Shown piece by piece: positions 26,063 to 34,650 of a DNA stretch of 64,000 nucleotides. The stretch's first letter is position 1; each line of letters starts with the position of its first letter. Origin of the DNA: UBA6107 sp964533735 (GTDB lineage: Bacteria > Chloroflexota > Anaerolineae > Anaerolineales > Anaerolineaceae); assembly GCA_964533735.1 (NCBI GenBank), contig CAZHMD010000009.1, forward strand, positions 49,529-113,528. Direction: 5' to 3'. The notes below the pieces were generated by a model that made no database searches, was not told the DNA's origin, and saw only the letters and a list, made by a program, of their open reading frames with translations. The translations under genes and the position numbers were made by a program.

Positions 26063-26469
26063 CAGATGTGTTAACCCCGGAACAAAGACATCTTAATATG
26101 TCTCGTATTCACAGCAAAGATACGAAACCTGAAATGCAATTGAGAAAGTTAGTCTTTTCATTAGGCTATCGCTATAGATTACATTTAAATAATTTACCAG
26201 GAAAACCTGACTTGGTTTTTCATTCCAAAATGAAAGTCATTTTTGTTCATGGTTGCTTTTGGCATTGGCATGATTGTAAATATGGAAAAGTAAAACCTGC
26301 GACAAATACTGATTTTTGGGAGAAAAAACGGGCTGAATCAAAAAACCGCGATGCAAGGAACATTGAGGATTTGGAAACCGCTGGTTGGAAAATCTTGGTG
26401 GTTTGGGAATGCCAGCTAAAGGATATAAATAGAATGAGAAAAACCATAACTGAATTTCTGGAAAACTGA
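26059..26469 (+). CDS. vsr: Very short patch repair endonuclease (Vsr)
   Basis: A 136-residue T:G mismatch nuclease that repairs deaminated 5-methylcytosine. The N-terminal MSRIHSKDTKPE, PGKPDLVF and VHGCFWHWHDC (zinc and metal ligands) and the C-terminal WKILVVWECQL are diagnostic. It overlaps the nuclease gene by 4 bases. The dcm-nuclease-vsr set is a complete EcoRII-type cassette. Confidence 0.95.
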   Translation: MTDVLTPEQRHLNMSRIHSKDTKPEMQLRKLVFSLGYRYRLHLNNLPGKPDLVFHSKMKVIFVHGCFWHWHDCKYGKVKPATNTDFWEKKRAESKNRDARNIEDLETAGWKILVVWECQLKDINRMRKTITEFLEN

Positions 26470-26857
26470 CAATTTCACATTTGCCTTTAATTACCTATTT
26501 ATTAGAATTCTTAAAGTTTTGTGTACCCTCTTGACAAATATAGAATTATTGTTCTATAATTAAGAGGTGATAAACTCTTCCTATAATACTAGCTACCCAT
26601 TGATTACATGTTTTCGGCTGATCATCCGAATTGTTTTTAATTGTTCCTTGTTTCAAAACAAAAAACAATTCCCCTCTTCGTACCAAAACGCAAACCCATC
26701 CCTGGGTTGGCTCTACCGGTCAACGTGCCTTATACAATTTATGTTTCAAATATTAATAACTGGTATTCGTTTCCCAATTGTTCCCACTTTTAAAATAATA
26801 CGAAAACGAATGTCCCTTTCCCCTGCTCGCACCACAACGCCATACCGTTCCCAACGT
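26470..26857. other. AT-rich gap after the restriction island, no supported gene
   Basis: About 390 bases, still AT-rich to about 26,800, where composition returns to that of the host. It contains a strong promoter-like element (separate entry) but no convincing reading frame. The only long plus-strand frame (26567-27166) has no domain and runs antisense to the YgbA-like gene. Confidence 0.5.
26531..26560 (+). promoter_or_regulatory. Strong promoter with an internal inverted repeat
   Basis: TTGACA (26531-26536) and TATAAT (26555-26560) are both perfect consensus boxes 18 bases apart. Within it TATAGAA (26539-26545) and TTCTATA (26552-26558) form a 7-6-7 inverted repeat overlapping the -10 box, resembling a repressor operator. 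No clear gene follows. Confidence 0.6.
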
Positions 26858-27178
26858 TCAGGAGCGGTGTTTGCGCCCATCCCACAGGTGCAGGAGCGCC
26901 AGCACCGGGTGCCTCAAGAGCATGCGCGGGCCGGCGTAGCGCATCACCGCGCGCACCTGCTCACGCATCTCCGCCTTGTAACAGTGGGTCGTGCAGTTGG
27001 CACAGGTTGGCTTATCCGCGCCAAAGGGGCACTTCTCAATGCGCTGCAGGGCGTACGCCAGCAGGGCGGCGCAATCCGGGCAGAGCGGGCCAGCGGTGTG
27101 CATGCCGCGGTGGTACATGGCGATCATCACCGCAACAGTGCGCTTCTCCCGTTCGAGCCGTTTTGAGGACGTGGTCAT
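26858..27178 (-). CDS. Nitrous oxide-stimulated promoter family protein (YgbA-like)
   Basis: A 106-residue protein of the PF11756 group. It shows KRLEREKRTVAVMIAMYHRG at the N-terminus, CPDCAALLAYA, and the Cys-rich CPFGADKPTCANCTTHCY, followed by MREQVRAVMRYAGPRML. The family includes E. coli YgbA of the NO-responsive regulon. The five to six cysteines may bind metal. It fits the other NO-related genes of this window (51541-54484). Confidence 0.82.
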   Translation of the reverse strand: MTTSSKRLEREKRTVAVMIAMYHRGMHTAGPLCPDCAALLAYALQRIEKCPFGADKPTCANCTTHCYKAEMREQVRAVMRYAGPRMLLRHPVLALLHLWDGRKHRS

Positions 27179-27232
27179 GCTGTCAATTCTATCATCCCGA
27201 CTTTCTGGGGTTGAATTGGACTGGATGGAAAC

Positions 27233-28672
27233 CTAGATTTTGATACCGAATTCCCGGCGCAGGGTGCTGCGGGCGGTATGGAAACCGCACATGCCGTGAA
27301 CCCCGCCGCCGGGCGGGGTGGCAGATGAACACAGGTAGACGCCCTTGAGCGGCAGGGCGTAGGAATCCCAGCGGACAGCCGGGCGGGTGAAGAACTGGGC
27401 CAAATCCTGCGAGCCGCTGTTGATATCCCCGCCGACGACATTGGGATTGTAGACCTCGTACTGCGCGGCACTGCGAGTGCGGGCAGCCAGGATGCGCTCG
27501 CGGAACCCAGGCGCGAAGCGCTCGATTTGAGACTCAATGGCTGAACGCATGTCTGTGGTGGAGCCGTTAGGCACATGGCAGTACGCCCAGGCAGTGTGTT
27601 TGCCGGCAGGCGCGCGCGAGGGATCCACCAGGCTGGACTGCACGAGGAGGACATACGGGTTGGCCGAATGCTCCCCGCGCGCCACGGAGCGCTCGGAAGC
27701 GGCGATCTCTTCCAGGGTGCCGCCGAGGTGCACGGTTGAGGAGAGGCTTATCTCCGGATTCGTCCAGGGAATGGGTGCATCCAGCGCCCAATCCACCTTG
27801 AACACGCCGGGACCGTAGCGGTAGCGCGTGAGCGCAGACCTGTAAGAGGTTGGAAGGTCGTCACCGGCGATGGCGAGGAGGGATTTGGGGGAGACATCCA
27901 GCACAACGGCAGCCGCGGGCGGCAACTGCTCCAATTTTGTGACGGTTGTGCCGGTGCGGATCTCACCGCCAAGAGCAATGAGGAGCGCGGCCATGGCATC
28001 CACGATGCGCTGGGAGCCGCCCCGCGCCACGGGCCAGCCGACAGCGTGCGCGCTGAGGGCGAGCGCCAGACCAAAGGATGCCGTGGCGGGGGATTCAAGG
28101 GGGAGCATGCCGTGCGCTGCCATGCCGGCAAAGAGCGCGCGCACTTCCTCAGTGCGATAACGGCTTTTGGCGTAACCCGCCGCGGACATGAGCGCCGGCA
28201 GCCCGAAACGCGCGAAGAGGAATGGACGGCGGGGGATGCGGAGCGTACCCAACAAGTCCTCCACGAGGGTATCCCAATGGTGCACGAGATAACTGAGACT
28301 GCGGGTGTAGGCTTCGCCGTCTGCCGCTAGACCGCGGGCGGTCTCCACCAGGGAAGGGCGGACGAGGACAGCCTTGCCGTGGTCCAGCGGATGCGCGAGG
28401 GAAACCTGGGGGAAGCGCCAGGTGAGACCATATTTGGCAAGGTCGAGGGAACGGAAGAACGGCGAAGAGACTGCCAGGGGATGCACTGCGGAACACACAT
28501 CATGAATGAAGCCGGGCAGGGTGAGTTCAGCCGAACGCACGCCGCCACCGATAGAGTCTCGCGCTTCAAGGACGAGCACTTTGAGCCCCTGCTGCGCGAG
28601 GGTAATGGCGGCAGAAAGGCCGTTGGGTCCACTGCCCACGATAACGGCGTCATATTCAGTTCGAGGCATCAT
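27233..28672 (-). CDS. FAD-dependent phytoene desaturase-like oxidoreductase
   Basis: A 479-residue amine-oxidase/CrtI-type flavoprotein. The Rossmann opening VIVGSGPNGLSAA, then the EARDSIGGG block, lies at residues 8-45. The C-terminal flavin motif (PPGGGVHGMCGFH) is at about 450. Relatives include phytoene desaturases, carotenoid isomerases and all-trans-retinol saturase-like enzymes. No phytoene synthase is in the window. The start overlaps the preceding STAS gene stop by 4 bases, so the two are coupled. The substrate is unknown. Confidence 0.82.
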   Translation of the reverse strand: MMPRTEYDAVIVGSGPNGLSAAITLAQQGLKVLVLEARDSIGGGVRSAELTLPGFIHDVCSAVHPLAVSSPFFRSLDLAKYGLTWRFPQVSLAHPLDHGKAVLVRPSLVETARGLAADGEAYTRSLSYLVHHWDTLVEDLLGTLRIPRRPFLFARFGLPALMSAAGYAKSRYRTEEVRALFAGMAAHGMLPLESPATASFGLALALSAHAVGWPVARGGSQRIVDAMAALLIALGGEIRTGTTVTKLEQLPPAAAVVLDVSPKSLLAIAGDDLPTSYRSALTRYRYGPGVFKVDWALDAPIPWTNPEISLSSTVHLGGTLEEIAASERSVARGEHSANPYVLLVQSSLVDPSRAPAGKHTAWAYCHVPNGSTTDMRSAIESQIERFAPGFRERILAARTRSAAQYEVYNPNVVGGDINSGSQDLAQFFTRPAVRWDSYALPLKGVYLCSSATPPGGGVHGMCGFHTARSTLRREFGIKI

Positions 28673-29739
28673 GGATGCTCCCTGCGGGCTAATTTGCGCG
28701 CGGCAAATGGATGCGTGATCATGTAGAAGACAGAGCGGATGCCGGCGTTGTACCAGAGGTTGCCGAAGTACCTGAGCTGGACGCGCTTATCGAGGAGGAG
28801 ATTGGTCTGACGGACCACTCCCTTAACCCCGAGGTGCGCGGCGAGATTGAGAAGCGAAGCGTGCCAGAAGGCGTCCTCGGCGTGCGTGCCGAACCTTAGG
28901 CGGAAGGAGAGATCGAAGATGGCATCAGACGGGCGCAGGAGCGCCTGGGTCTGGGCGTAGAGCGTGGCATCTTCAACGAAGCTGGAGAAGGTGATCCAGC
29001 CGCAGAACATGTGCCCCTGGAGGGTCATGAGCGAAAAGGATTCTGCGCTGGCATGCATGATGAGCGCGCCGGTATAGACCTTCATCCCGCCGGGGAGGGA
29101 AAGGTGGATGACCGCCGGCATGCCGGGCAGTAGAGCGGCATTGGGCGTGAGCAGCTCGTTGCCCTCGGGCCAAAACCCGGAGAAGTTAGCCTTCCAGGCA
29201 GCCATCACCTGCGCAGGGGAAAGGCTGACCCCGGGGAGCGCTACGCGGTACGTCCGCTGCCAGAGGGGACCAAAACCGGAGAATGGTGTGAGCGGGAGGC
29301 GGTTGCGGGTGTTGACCGCAATGGCGTGCGGGGGAAGGGCGGAACAATCCAGGTGGGTGACCGGAGAACACCACTCCTGACCCTCAGGCGGCACGGCAGC
29401 GGGTGCTGCAGGAGAAATGGGATCAATGATGGTGAGGATCGAATCCAGGCGCGTGAGGCGCAGTACAGGGAGGAGCCAGGCAGGGATGTTAACGGCGGTC
29501 AGGTGGTAATTGCGTTGGCGCAGATTGACGAGGAAGATGGTCAACAACTGCAGTCCCGCGCCATCCAACCCCTCTACGGCCGAAAGGTCAATCGATAATT
29601 CGGAGGGGGATGTTCGCGCGAGTTGAGATTCGACATCGGTAAAACTGGCTTGAGAAGACCTGTCGAGATACCCAGAAAAGGTCAGGGCGGGATTTGGTCT
29701 GTCTGAATCAATTACCAGGGAAAATTTGTTGTTCGCCAT
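28669..29739 (-). CDS. STAS domain fused to a DUF1990-like C-terminal domain
   Basis: A 356-residue protein. Residues 1-110 form a STAS fold (SELSIDLSAVEGLDGAGLQLL), as in anti-anti-sigma factors, but the usual phosphorylatable Ser region is DGAG. Residues about 150-350 are a separate domain with WQRTYRVALPG, FSGFWPEGNEL, GHMFCGWITFS and a C-terminal RYFGNLWYN. It loosely resembles lipid-binding or DUF1990-type beta domains. The function is unknown. Coupled to the CrtI-like oxidoreductase, it may bind a hydrophobic substrate or regulate it; this is inference. Confidence 0.6.
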   Translation of the reverse strand: MANNKFSLVIDSDRPNPALTFSGYLDRSSQASFTDVESQLARTSPSELSIDLSAVEGLDGAGLQLLTIFLVNLRQRNYHLTAVNIPAWLLPVLRLTRLDSILTIIDPISPAAPAAVPPEGQEWCSPVTHLDCSALPPHAIAVNTRNRLPLTPFSGFGPLWQRTYRVALPGVSLSPAQVMAAWKANFSGFWPEGNELLTPNAALLPGMPAVIHLSLPGGMKVYTGALIMHASAESFSLMTLQGHMFCGWITFSSFVEDATLYAQTQALLRPSDAIFDLSFRLRFGTHAEDAFWHASLLNLAAHLGVKGVVRQTNLLLDKRVQLRYFGNLWYNAGIRSVFYMITHPFAARKLARREHP

Positions 29740-29904
29740 TTATACCTGTCCTCCTTATTCAACAAGCAATCCTTCCATTTAGTATAACAATTATCGCATT
29801 TATGGCATCATTTTCAATGGTTGAATTTGAGAACAGACTTATTGGAAATGGCGATAAATATGCCATAATCAATTGGATGGGGCGTTTGCCAGTGAGGAGG
29901 AACG

Positions 29905-30312
29905 GTGGCAGCGGTTATCAAGCTTGGGAAATACCGGTTAGCGAATTACACTTTTTTCGAGGTGGTGATTGCCGCGGCATTCATCGCCGTGGTCAGTTTT
30001 GGCGCGATTGGCGGCGTGCTGGTGGCAGCGAAACCGCAGACATTCTTCGGGCTGACCTCCGGCATCGTCTGCCCGCGCGGATCAGAGATGAAATACGATG
30101 AATGGTACGACGGCGAAGCCACGCAGTTCAGGGCGTACTGTGAGAATACGGTAGCTGGAAAGACTTATGAACGCACCCTGGCGGCACTGGCAGTCCTGAT
30201 GGCTGCTGACTACCTGATCATCTTCTGGGTTGTGTGGCTGGTGCTGATTGTTTTAAGGGCAATCCAAAAGAAGAAACGGGATTCTGCCCCGCTAACTCCA
30301 CCAAGCCCTTGA
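29905..30312 (+). CDS. Hypothetical membrane protein with two helices
   Basis: A 135-residue protein with transmembrane helices at about 15-40 and 90-115. An exported loop between them has two Cys (VCPRGSE and AYCENT) that could form a disulfide, and a Pro-rich tail follows. The GTG start at 29905 follows GAGGAGG. The family is not recognised. Confidence 0.65.
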   Translation: MAAVIKLGKYRLANYTFFEVVIAAAFIAVVSFGAIGGVLVAAKPQTFFGLTSGIVCPRGSEMKYDEWYDGEATQFRAYCENTVAGKTYERTLAALAVLMAADYLIIFWVVWLVLIVLRAIQKKKRDSAPLTPPSP

Positions 30313-30320
30313 AGGATCGA

Positions 30321-30776
30321 TCAATCTGGAACCAACTCCGCAGGCAGGTCACCCTCAGGGGCTGCACTCTCCGCCAGCATGGCCGACGTGAGGGTTTTCA
30401 TGCGGAGGATGTGCACGCTCACCCCAGCAGCGACGAGGAACAGCAGCGCCCGCAGCCACCAGGCGTCTGTCACCCAGATCAGCGAGTACCCAATGGTGAG
30501 CCAAAGCAGGACAAGCGCGATGACTTTTGAGCGCAGCGGGACCGCGTGAAAGCGCCGGTAATTACGGATGAAGGTGCCAAACACACGGTGATGGGTGATC
30601 CACTGGTAAAGCCGGCTGGAACTGCGCAGGAATAATCCAGCTGCCAGGAGGAGGAAGGGGGTGGTCGGCAGCACCGGGATAAAAATGCCAAGCGCACCCA
30701 GGAGCAGGCAGGCAAAGCCGGCGGCAATGAGCAGGTTGCGCTTTAAGATGTCACGGTTGAAACGGGGCATTTTCAT
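30321..30776 (-). CDS. DUF454 (YbaN-like) inner membrane protein
   Basis: A 151-residue protein. The signature GALGIFIPVLPTTPFLLLAA near residues 22-41, followed by WITHHRVFGTFIRNYR, is typical of the DUF454/YbaN family. Four hydrophobic helices are visible. The function of the family is not known; E. coli ybaN lies near priC and apt. Convergent with the preceding plus-strand membrane protein. Confidence 0.85.
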   Translation of the reverse strand: MKMPRFNRDILKRNLLIAAGFACLLLGALGIFIPVLPTTPFLLLAAGLFLRSSSRLYQWITHHRVFGTFIRNYRRFHAVPLRSKVIALVLLWLTIGYSLIWVTDAWWLRALLFLVAAGVSVHILRMKTLTSAMLAESAAPEGDLPAELVPD

Positions 30777-30824
30777 GTGGGGGAATTATAACGGATATCC
30801 CAAGAGAAGACCTTGCGCGGGAAT

Positions 30825-30856
30825 GTAAAAAGAACCGGGTCAGATTCGACCCGGTT
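30825..30856 (-). terminator. Terminator of the hemerythrin gene
   Basis: AACCGGGTC (30833-30841) and GACCCGGTT (30848-30856) form a 9-bp stem, followed on the minus strand by CTTTTT. Confidence 0.9.
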
Positions 30857-30868
30857 GTTGATCAGCGA

Positions 30869-31420
30869 TTAAGAATGAGCGATGGCGGATAATTTTTCCG
30901 CGAGGGCAAGGTATTTCTCGTGAACACCCGCGCCGGTTTCCACATGCTCCACGTGCTCGAAAGCATCATCCAGGGCATCGTATTTTTCAGGGCTAATGGC
31001 GCGATCTGCCATGGGGAAGAGAATGTTATTCTCCTTGAAGATGTGTCCGCGCAGCAACTGAATGTATCCGTTGGCATTTTCGAGGACAGCAGTGATGGCA
31101 GATTGATCGCCGGCCTGCCACTTGAGGGCAGCCTCGCGCATCTGGCGGGTGAATAACCTTCCCTGTTCGTGGTCTGAGAGCATCACCGCGATGGGTCCGT
31201 TCTCTGCCGGGATGCCGGCTTCTTCCATGTATTTGAAGAGGACGCCCTCCTCCTTGGCATGGTGACAGCCATCGGCAAAACCTTTGATGAAATCCGCGGC
31301 ATCGAGGAAGAAAGACGGCTGGGATTTGCCGGCTCTAATTTTTGCCAATTCCAATTCCAGTGTATCCAGTACCTGCAGGATAATTTCATGTTCTTCCATG
31401 AGAATTTTAGTCGCGTTCAT
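30869..31420 (-). CDS. Hemerythrin-domain protein
   Basis: A 183-residue four-helix di-iron protein. Ligands are visible in EEHEIIL (N-terminal), GCHHAKEE near 52, LSDHEQGR near 83, and LRGHIFKENNILFP near 123, the standard hemerythrin set. It probably binds O2 or NO, or stores iron in the cytoplasm. Its promoter carries an inverted repeat (31446-31482). A second, unrelated-looking hemerythrin is at 51541. Confidence 0.88.
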   Translation of the reverse strand: MNATKILMEEHEIILQVLDTLELELAKIRAGKSQPSFFLDAADFIKGFADGCHHAKEEGVLFKYMEEAGIPAENGPIAVMLSDHEQGRLFTRQMREAALKWQAGDQSAITAVLENANGYIQLLRGHIFKENNILFPMADRAISPEKYDALDDAFEHVEHVETGAGVHEKYLALAEKLSAIAHS

Positions 31421-31445
31421 TGCAGCCTCCGCTTGTTTTGTTCAG

Positions 31446-31486
31446 AATATTTATAATTATTATAACATTATTCATAAATATTACAA
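31446..31486 (-). promoter_or_regulatory. Hemerythrin promoter with inverted repeat
   Basis: On the minus strand, TTGTAA (31486-31481) and TATAAT (31464-31459) are 16 bases apart. AATATTTAT (31446-31454) and ATAAATATT (31474-31482) form an exact 9-base inverted repeat with a 19-base centre, bracketing the -10 box. This is a likely operator. Confidence 0.5.
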
Positions 31487-31501
31487 GTCACTAAGGTCAC
31501 T

Positions 31502-31650
31502 CTCACGCTGAGACGCAGAGAGTGTATGGAAAAACCCTTTTATATAATTTTTAGCAATTCAGTAAGATTTTCGATTAAGGCCGTTTTATAAGTTTACAGA
31601 TCTCATACTGAGGCGCAGAGTGTCTTGGGAAAAAGCTTATTTTATATATT
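31502..31650. repeat. Two imperfect direct repeats left of the GxxExxY gene
   Basis: Copies beginning CTCACGCTGAGACGCAGAG (31502) and CTCATACTGAGGCGCAGAG (31602) each run on into similar TGG-AAAAA and TTTTATATA tracts for about 48 bases, with starts 100 bases apart. An inverted relative lies on the other side of the gene. Confidence 0.65.
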
Positions 31651-31719
31651 AACTATGAAAAAAGGGCTAAAAAGGATATTTCACTTTTTGTAGTTTTTTT
31701 GGGATTTCGTTATTTGCAG

Positions 31720-32121
31720 TTAGTTTTCAAGAAAGTCAGGTTTGAAATGATTCACGATACGATGAAATCCTTCCTTAATAGTCGGGGCTCCAAAATTGAT
31801 CAGAAGACCAACCTGTAGGTTCATGATTTTTAAATAAGTTAATACTTGCTTGTAATGAACTGGAGAAAGTGTTTCTATGGATTTCAATTCTATTAAAACA
31901 ATTTCTTCGACCACTAAATCAACTCGAAAACCATTATCAAATGTCATATTATCAAAAATAAACGTAATCGGTTTTTGGGTCTCAACATGTAACCCAATGC
32001 GCTTGAGTCTTTCAGCTAATATGATCTCATATACAGACTCCAAAAGACCAGGACCGAGTTCTTTATGAATGTTCATCGAACAATCAAGAATAATTCCAGT
32101 AATCTCGTTTAATTCCTTCAC
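31720..32121 (-). CDS. GxxExxY protein (PD-(D/E)xK-like)
   Basis: A 133-residue protein of the GxxExxY family. It has the name motif GPGLLESVYE, a nuclease-like core VDLVVEEIVLIELKS, and LTYLKIMNLQVGLLINFG. These genes are common in environmental bacteria, have a predicted PD-(D/E)xK fold and no known function. Base composition is more AT-rich than the neighbours. It is set between short related repeats (31502-31650 and 32163-32180), which suggests insertion as a unit. Confidence 0.88.
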   Translation of the reverse strand: MKELNEITGIILDCSMNIHKELGPGLLESVYEIILAERLKRIGLHVETQKPITFIFDNMTFDNGFRVDLVVEEIVLIELKSIETLSPVHYKQVLTYLKIMNLQVGLLINFGAPTIKEGFHRIVNHFKPDFLEN

Positions 32122-32162
32122 AAAATCTCCGGATTCTTCCTAAAAACGATTCCTCTCTAATT

Positions 32163-32180
32163 CTCAGCGCCTCTGCGTGA
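32163..32180. repeat. Inverted relative of the GxxExxY left repeats
   Basis: CTCAGCGCCTCTGCGTGA matches the reverse complement of the 31502 copy at 15 of 18 positions, placing inverted repeats on both sides of the GxxExxY gene. Confidence 0.6.
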
Positions 32181-32188
32181 AAAAAGGA

Positions 32189-34528
32189 TTAGTCTGTAGG
32201 TGTGGGGGTTTCCTCTATGTCACCGTAATCCAGCACCTCGCGTACCTGGGAGCCGTGCTGCTGCGGACCGATGATGCCCTCTTCTTCGAGGGTATCCACC
32301 AGGCGGGCGGCGCGGGTGTACCCTACACGCATCTTGCGCTGGAGCATGGAAATGCTGGCTTTTTTCTCGCGGCGGACAATTTCAATGGCATCCTTCAAGA
32401 GCGGGTCGCCACCCGGATCAGATTCACCAAAGAGAGCGCCCTGCTTGAGCGGGACACCCGCCGGGATCATTTCGACCGCGTGATTCTCAGGCATCTCGGC
32501 ACCCTGGGCGGAGCGATTTAAGGCGATAACGCGCCAGGCATCCACCAGGCGCTGGATTTCAGGGTCAGAGACGAACACGCCCTGCAGACGAACCGGGGAA
32601 GGAGCATCCGGTGCCTGGTAGAGCATATCCCCGCGGCCGAGCAGGCGGTCTGCGCCGGGCTGATCAAGGATGACGCGGCTGTCGGTGTTGGAGGCAACCA
32701 TGAAAGCAATGCGCGCCGGGAAGTTGGCTTTGATCAAACCGGTCAACACATCCACTGAGGGGCGCTGGGTGGAGACAATGAGATGAATGCCAGTGGCACG
32801 GGCCAGCTGCGCCAGGCGGGTGAGGTTGTGCTCGGTTTCATCGGGGGCAAGCATCATCAGATCGGCTAATTCGTCGATGACAATCACCAGGTAAGGGATC
32901 TTCTCATCTCCCTTGCGGTTGTAGTCTGTGATATTGCGTGCGCCAGCGCCGGCGAATTTCTTGTAGCGCTGGTCCATCTCGCGAAGCACCCACTGCAGCG
33001 CTCCGGTCACCTTTTCAGCATCCACCACCACGGGGGCGAGCAGGTGCGGGATGCTGTTGTAACCTGTGAGTTCAACGCGTTTCGGATCCACCAGCAGCAG
33101 GCGCAGTTCCGCGGGAGTATTGTTGAGCAGCAGGCTGGAAAGAATGGCATTCACCGAAACGGATTTACCGGAATTGGTTGTGCCGGCGATAAGCAGATGG
33201 GGCATGGCCGCCAGATCAGCGCAAACCGGTTTTCCGGCAACATCCTTACCGAGGGCAAAACGCAGCGTTGACTTTACCTTGCGGAAGGTATCCGTTTCGA
33301 CCAGCTCGCGCAACGAGACGAGGGTTAGCTCACTGTTGGGAACTTCAATGCCCACGTAACCTTTACCAGGCACGGGCGCCTGGATGCGGATGCTGGGAGC
33401 GGCAAGCGAGAGCGCCAGGTCGTGCTCCAAGGCAACGATCTTGGCAACACGCACTCGGGTGCGGCCGGCACGATTCTCGATAAAATCAGGTTCAACGCCG
33501 AACTGGGTTACTGCTGGTCCGCGGTGAATTTCGACGATATGGGCGGGAGCTCCGAAAGACGCGAGCGTCTCTTCTATGATGCGGGCGCGGTCCTTGTCGT
33601 AATGGGATTGGATGGCTGCCGGGGTTGCCGGATCCAGTACATCTGCCACCGCGGGAATGGTCCAGGGGGCTTCGAGTTTACCCACACCAATCCTGACTAC
33701 CGGTGAGGCAATTACAGGTTCTACAGATTGAGCGGTGGAGCCATGAGCAGTTGCGTGAGCGGAGGATGAACGTGCCCCAACCTCCTTGCGGATTGGACGG
33801 TATTCTCCGTCACCTGAATCCGGCTGATCCTCAAGCGCGTTAAACCCTTGGGGTAACTCTGAATCATAACGGGGTTCTTCGTAGGTTGAACCCTTTGGAT
33901 AAGTGCGCTGCCTGGCAGTCTGAAGAGTTTGGACAGGTTTGCGCTGGAAAATCTTCCCCAGGCGCGAGGCCAGTTCAGGCAGGGAGATATCGGCGAGGAA
34001 AATCATGGCAACCAGGAACCAAGCCACCAGGAAGACCACTTCACCCGCCCCGCCGAGTGTATCCAAAAGAAGCAGGTCGATCCCGGCACCGATCACACCG
34101 CCACCTTTGCCGGTTTTGGCAGACACCATTCCGCCGCCTTCAAAGAAATGGAACCAGGTAAGGATGTTCAGGTAAAAGAGGATAATGCCAGCGGTTCGCC
34201 CCCCTGAAATGCGGGGAAGCTTATCCATCTTGCGCATCACGAGATAAACGCCAAAGACGATCAAGCCGATTGGGATGATAAATCCACCCAATCCGGCAAT
34301 TTGGGCAGTTGCGATCGCAACCCAGTTGGTTAGCGCTCCGTTCTTGCGCGCAAACAAAGCTACAAAACTTAGGAGCCCGACAATGATCAGTAATCCACCA
34401 ATGAAATTTAGTTTCTGGTCAGTAGTTAATGAAGAGGATGATTGCCTGCCTGAACTTTTACGCCCGCGTGAGGATTGTGAAACACTTTTTTTGGTGGACC
34501 TCGAGCGAGAATAAGGTGTTTTTGCCAT
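32189..34528 (-). CDS. ftsK: FtsK/SpoIIIE DNA translocase
   Basis: A 779-residue DNA pump for chromosome segregation at the division septum. It has about four N-terminal membrane helices (40-195), a linker to about 300, then alpha/beta motor domains with Walker A AGTTNSGKSVSVN (near 460) and Walker B LVIVIDELADLM. The C-terminal gamma winged-helix domain (LQRKMRVGYTRAARLVD) recognises KOPS-like sites. It is complete, and shorter than the E. coli protein because the linker is short. Confidence 0.93.
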   Translation of the reverse strand: MAKTPYSRSRSTKKSVSQSSRGRKSSGRQSSSSLTTDQKLNFIGGLLIIVGLLSFVALFARKNGALTNWVAIATAQIAGLGGFIIPIGLIVFGVYLVMRKMDKLPRISGGRTAGIILFYLNILTWFHFFEGGGMVSAKTGKGGGVIGAGIDLLLLDTLGGAGEVVFLVAWFLVAMIFLADISLPELASRLGKIFQRKPVQTLQTARQRTYPKGSTYEEPRYDSELPQGFNALEDQPDSGDGEYRPIRKEVGARSSSAHATAHGSTAQSVEPVIASPVVRIGVGKLEAPWTIPAVADVLDPATPAAIQSHYDKDRARIIEETLASFGAPAHIVEIHRGPAVTQFGVEPDFIENRAGRTRVRVAKIVALEHDLALSLAAPSIRIQAPVPGKGYVGIEVPNSELTLVSLRELVETDTFRKVKSTLRFALGKDVAGKPVCADLAAMPHLLIAGTTNSGKSVSVNAILSSLLLNNTPAELRLLLVDPKRVELTGYNSIPHLLAPVVVDAEKVTGALQWVLREMDQRYKKFAGAGARNITDYNRKGDEKIPYLVIVIDELADLMMLAPDETEHNLTRLAQLARATGIHLIVSTQRPSVDVLTGLIKANFPARIAFMVASNTDSRVILDQPGADRLLGRGDMLYQAPDAPSPVRLQGVFVSDPEIQRLVDAWRVIALNRSAQGAEMPENHAVEMIPAGVPLKQGALFGESDPGGDPLLKDAIEIVRREKKASISMLQRKMRVGYTRAARLVDTLEEEGIIGPQQHGSQVREVLDYGDIEETPTPTD

Positions 34529-34650
34529 TAAAGCTCCCTTTGAGAGCAGATTTAATACAACCCTCGAGAGACTGGTTGCAGTTTTTATACCATTGTATCA
34601 TCGCGAAAGGTGATTGCCTGCAGATTGTTCAGAATGGGAATACAGGAGAA

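Noticed and set aside
26567..27166. Long plus-strand frame after the restriction island
   Set aside because: No recognisable domain; its second half is antisense to the well-supported YgbA-like gene and its composition changes abruptly in the middle.
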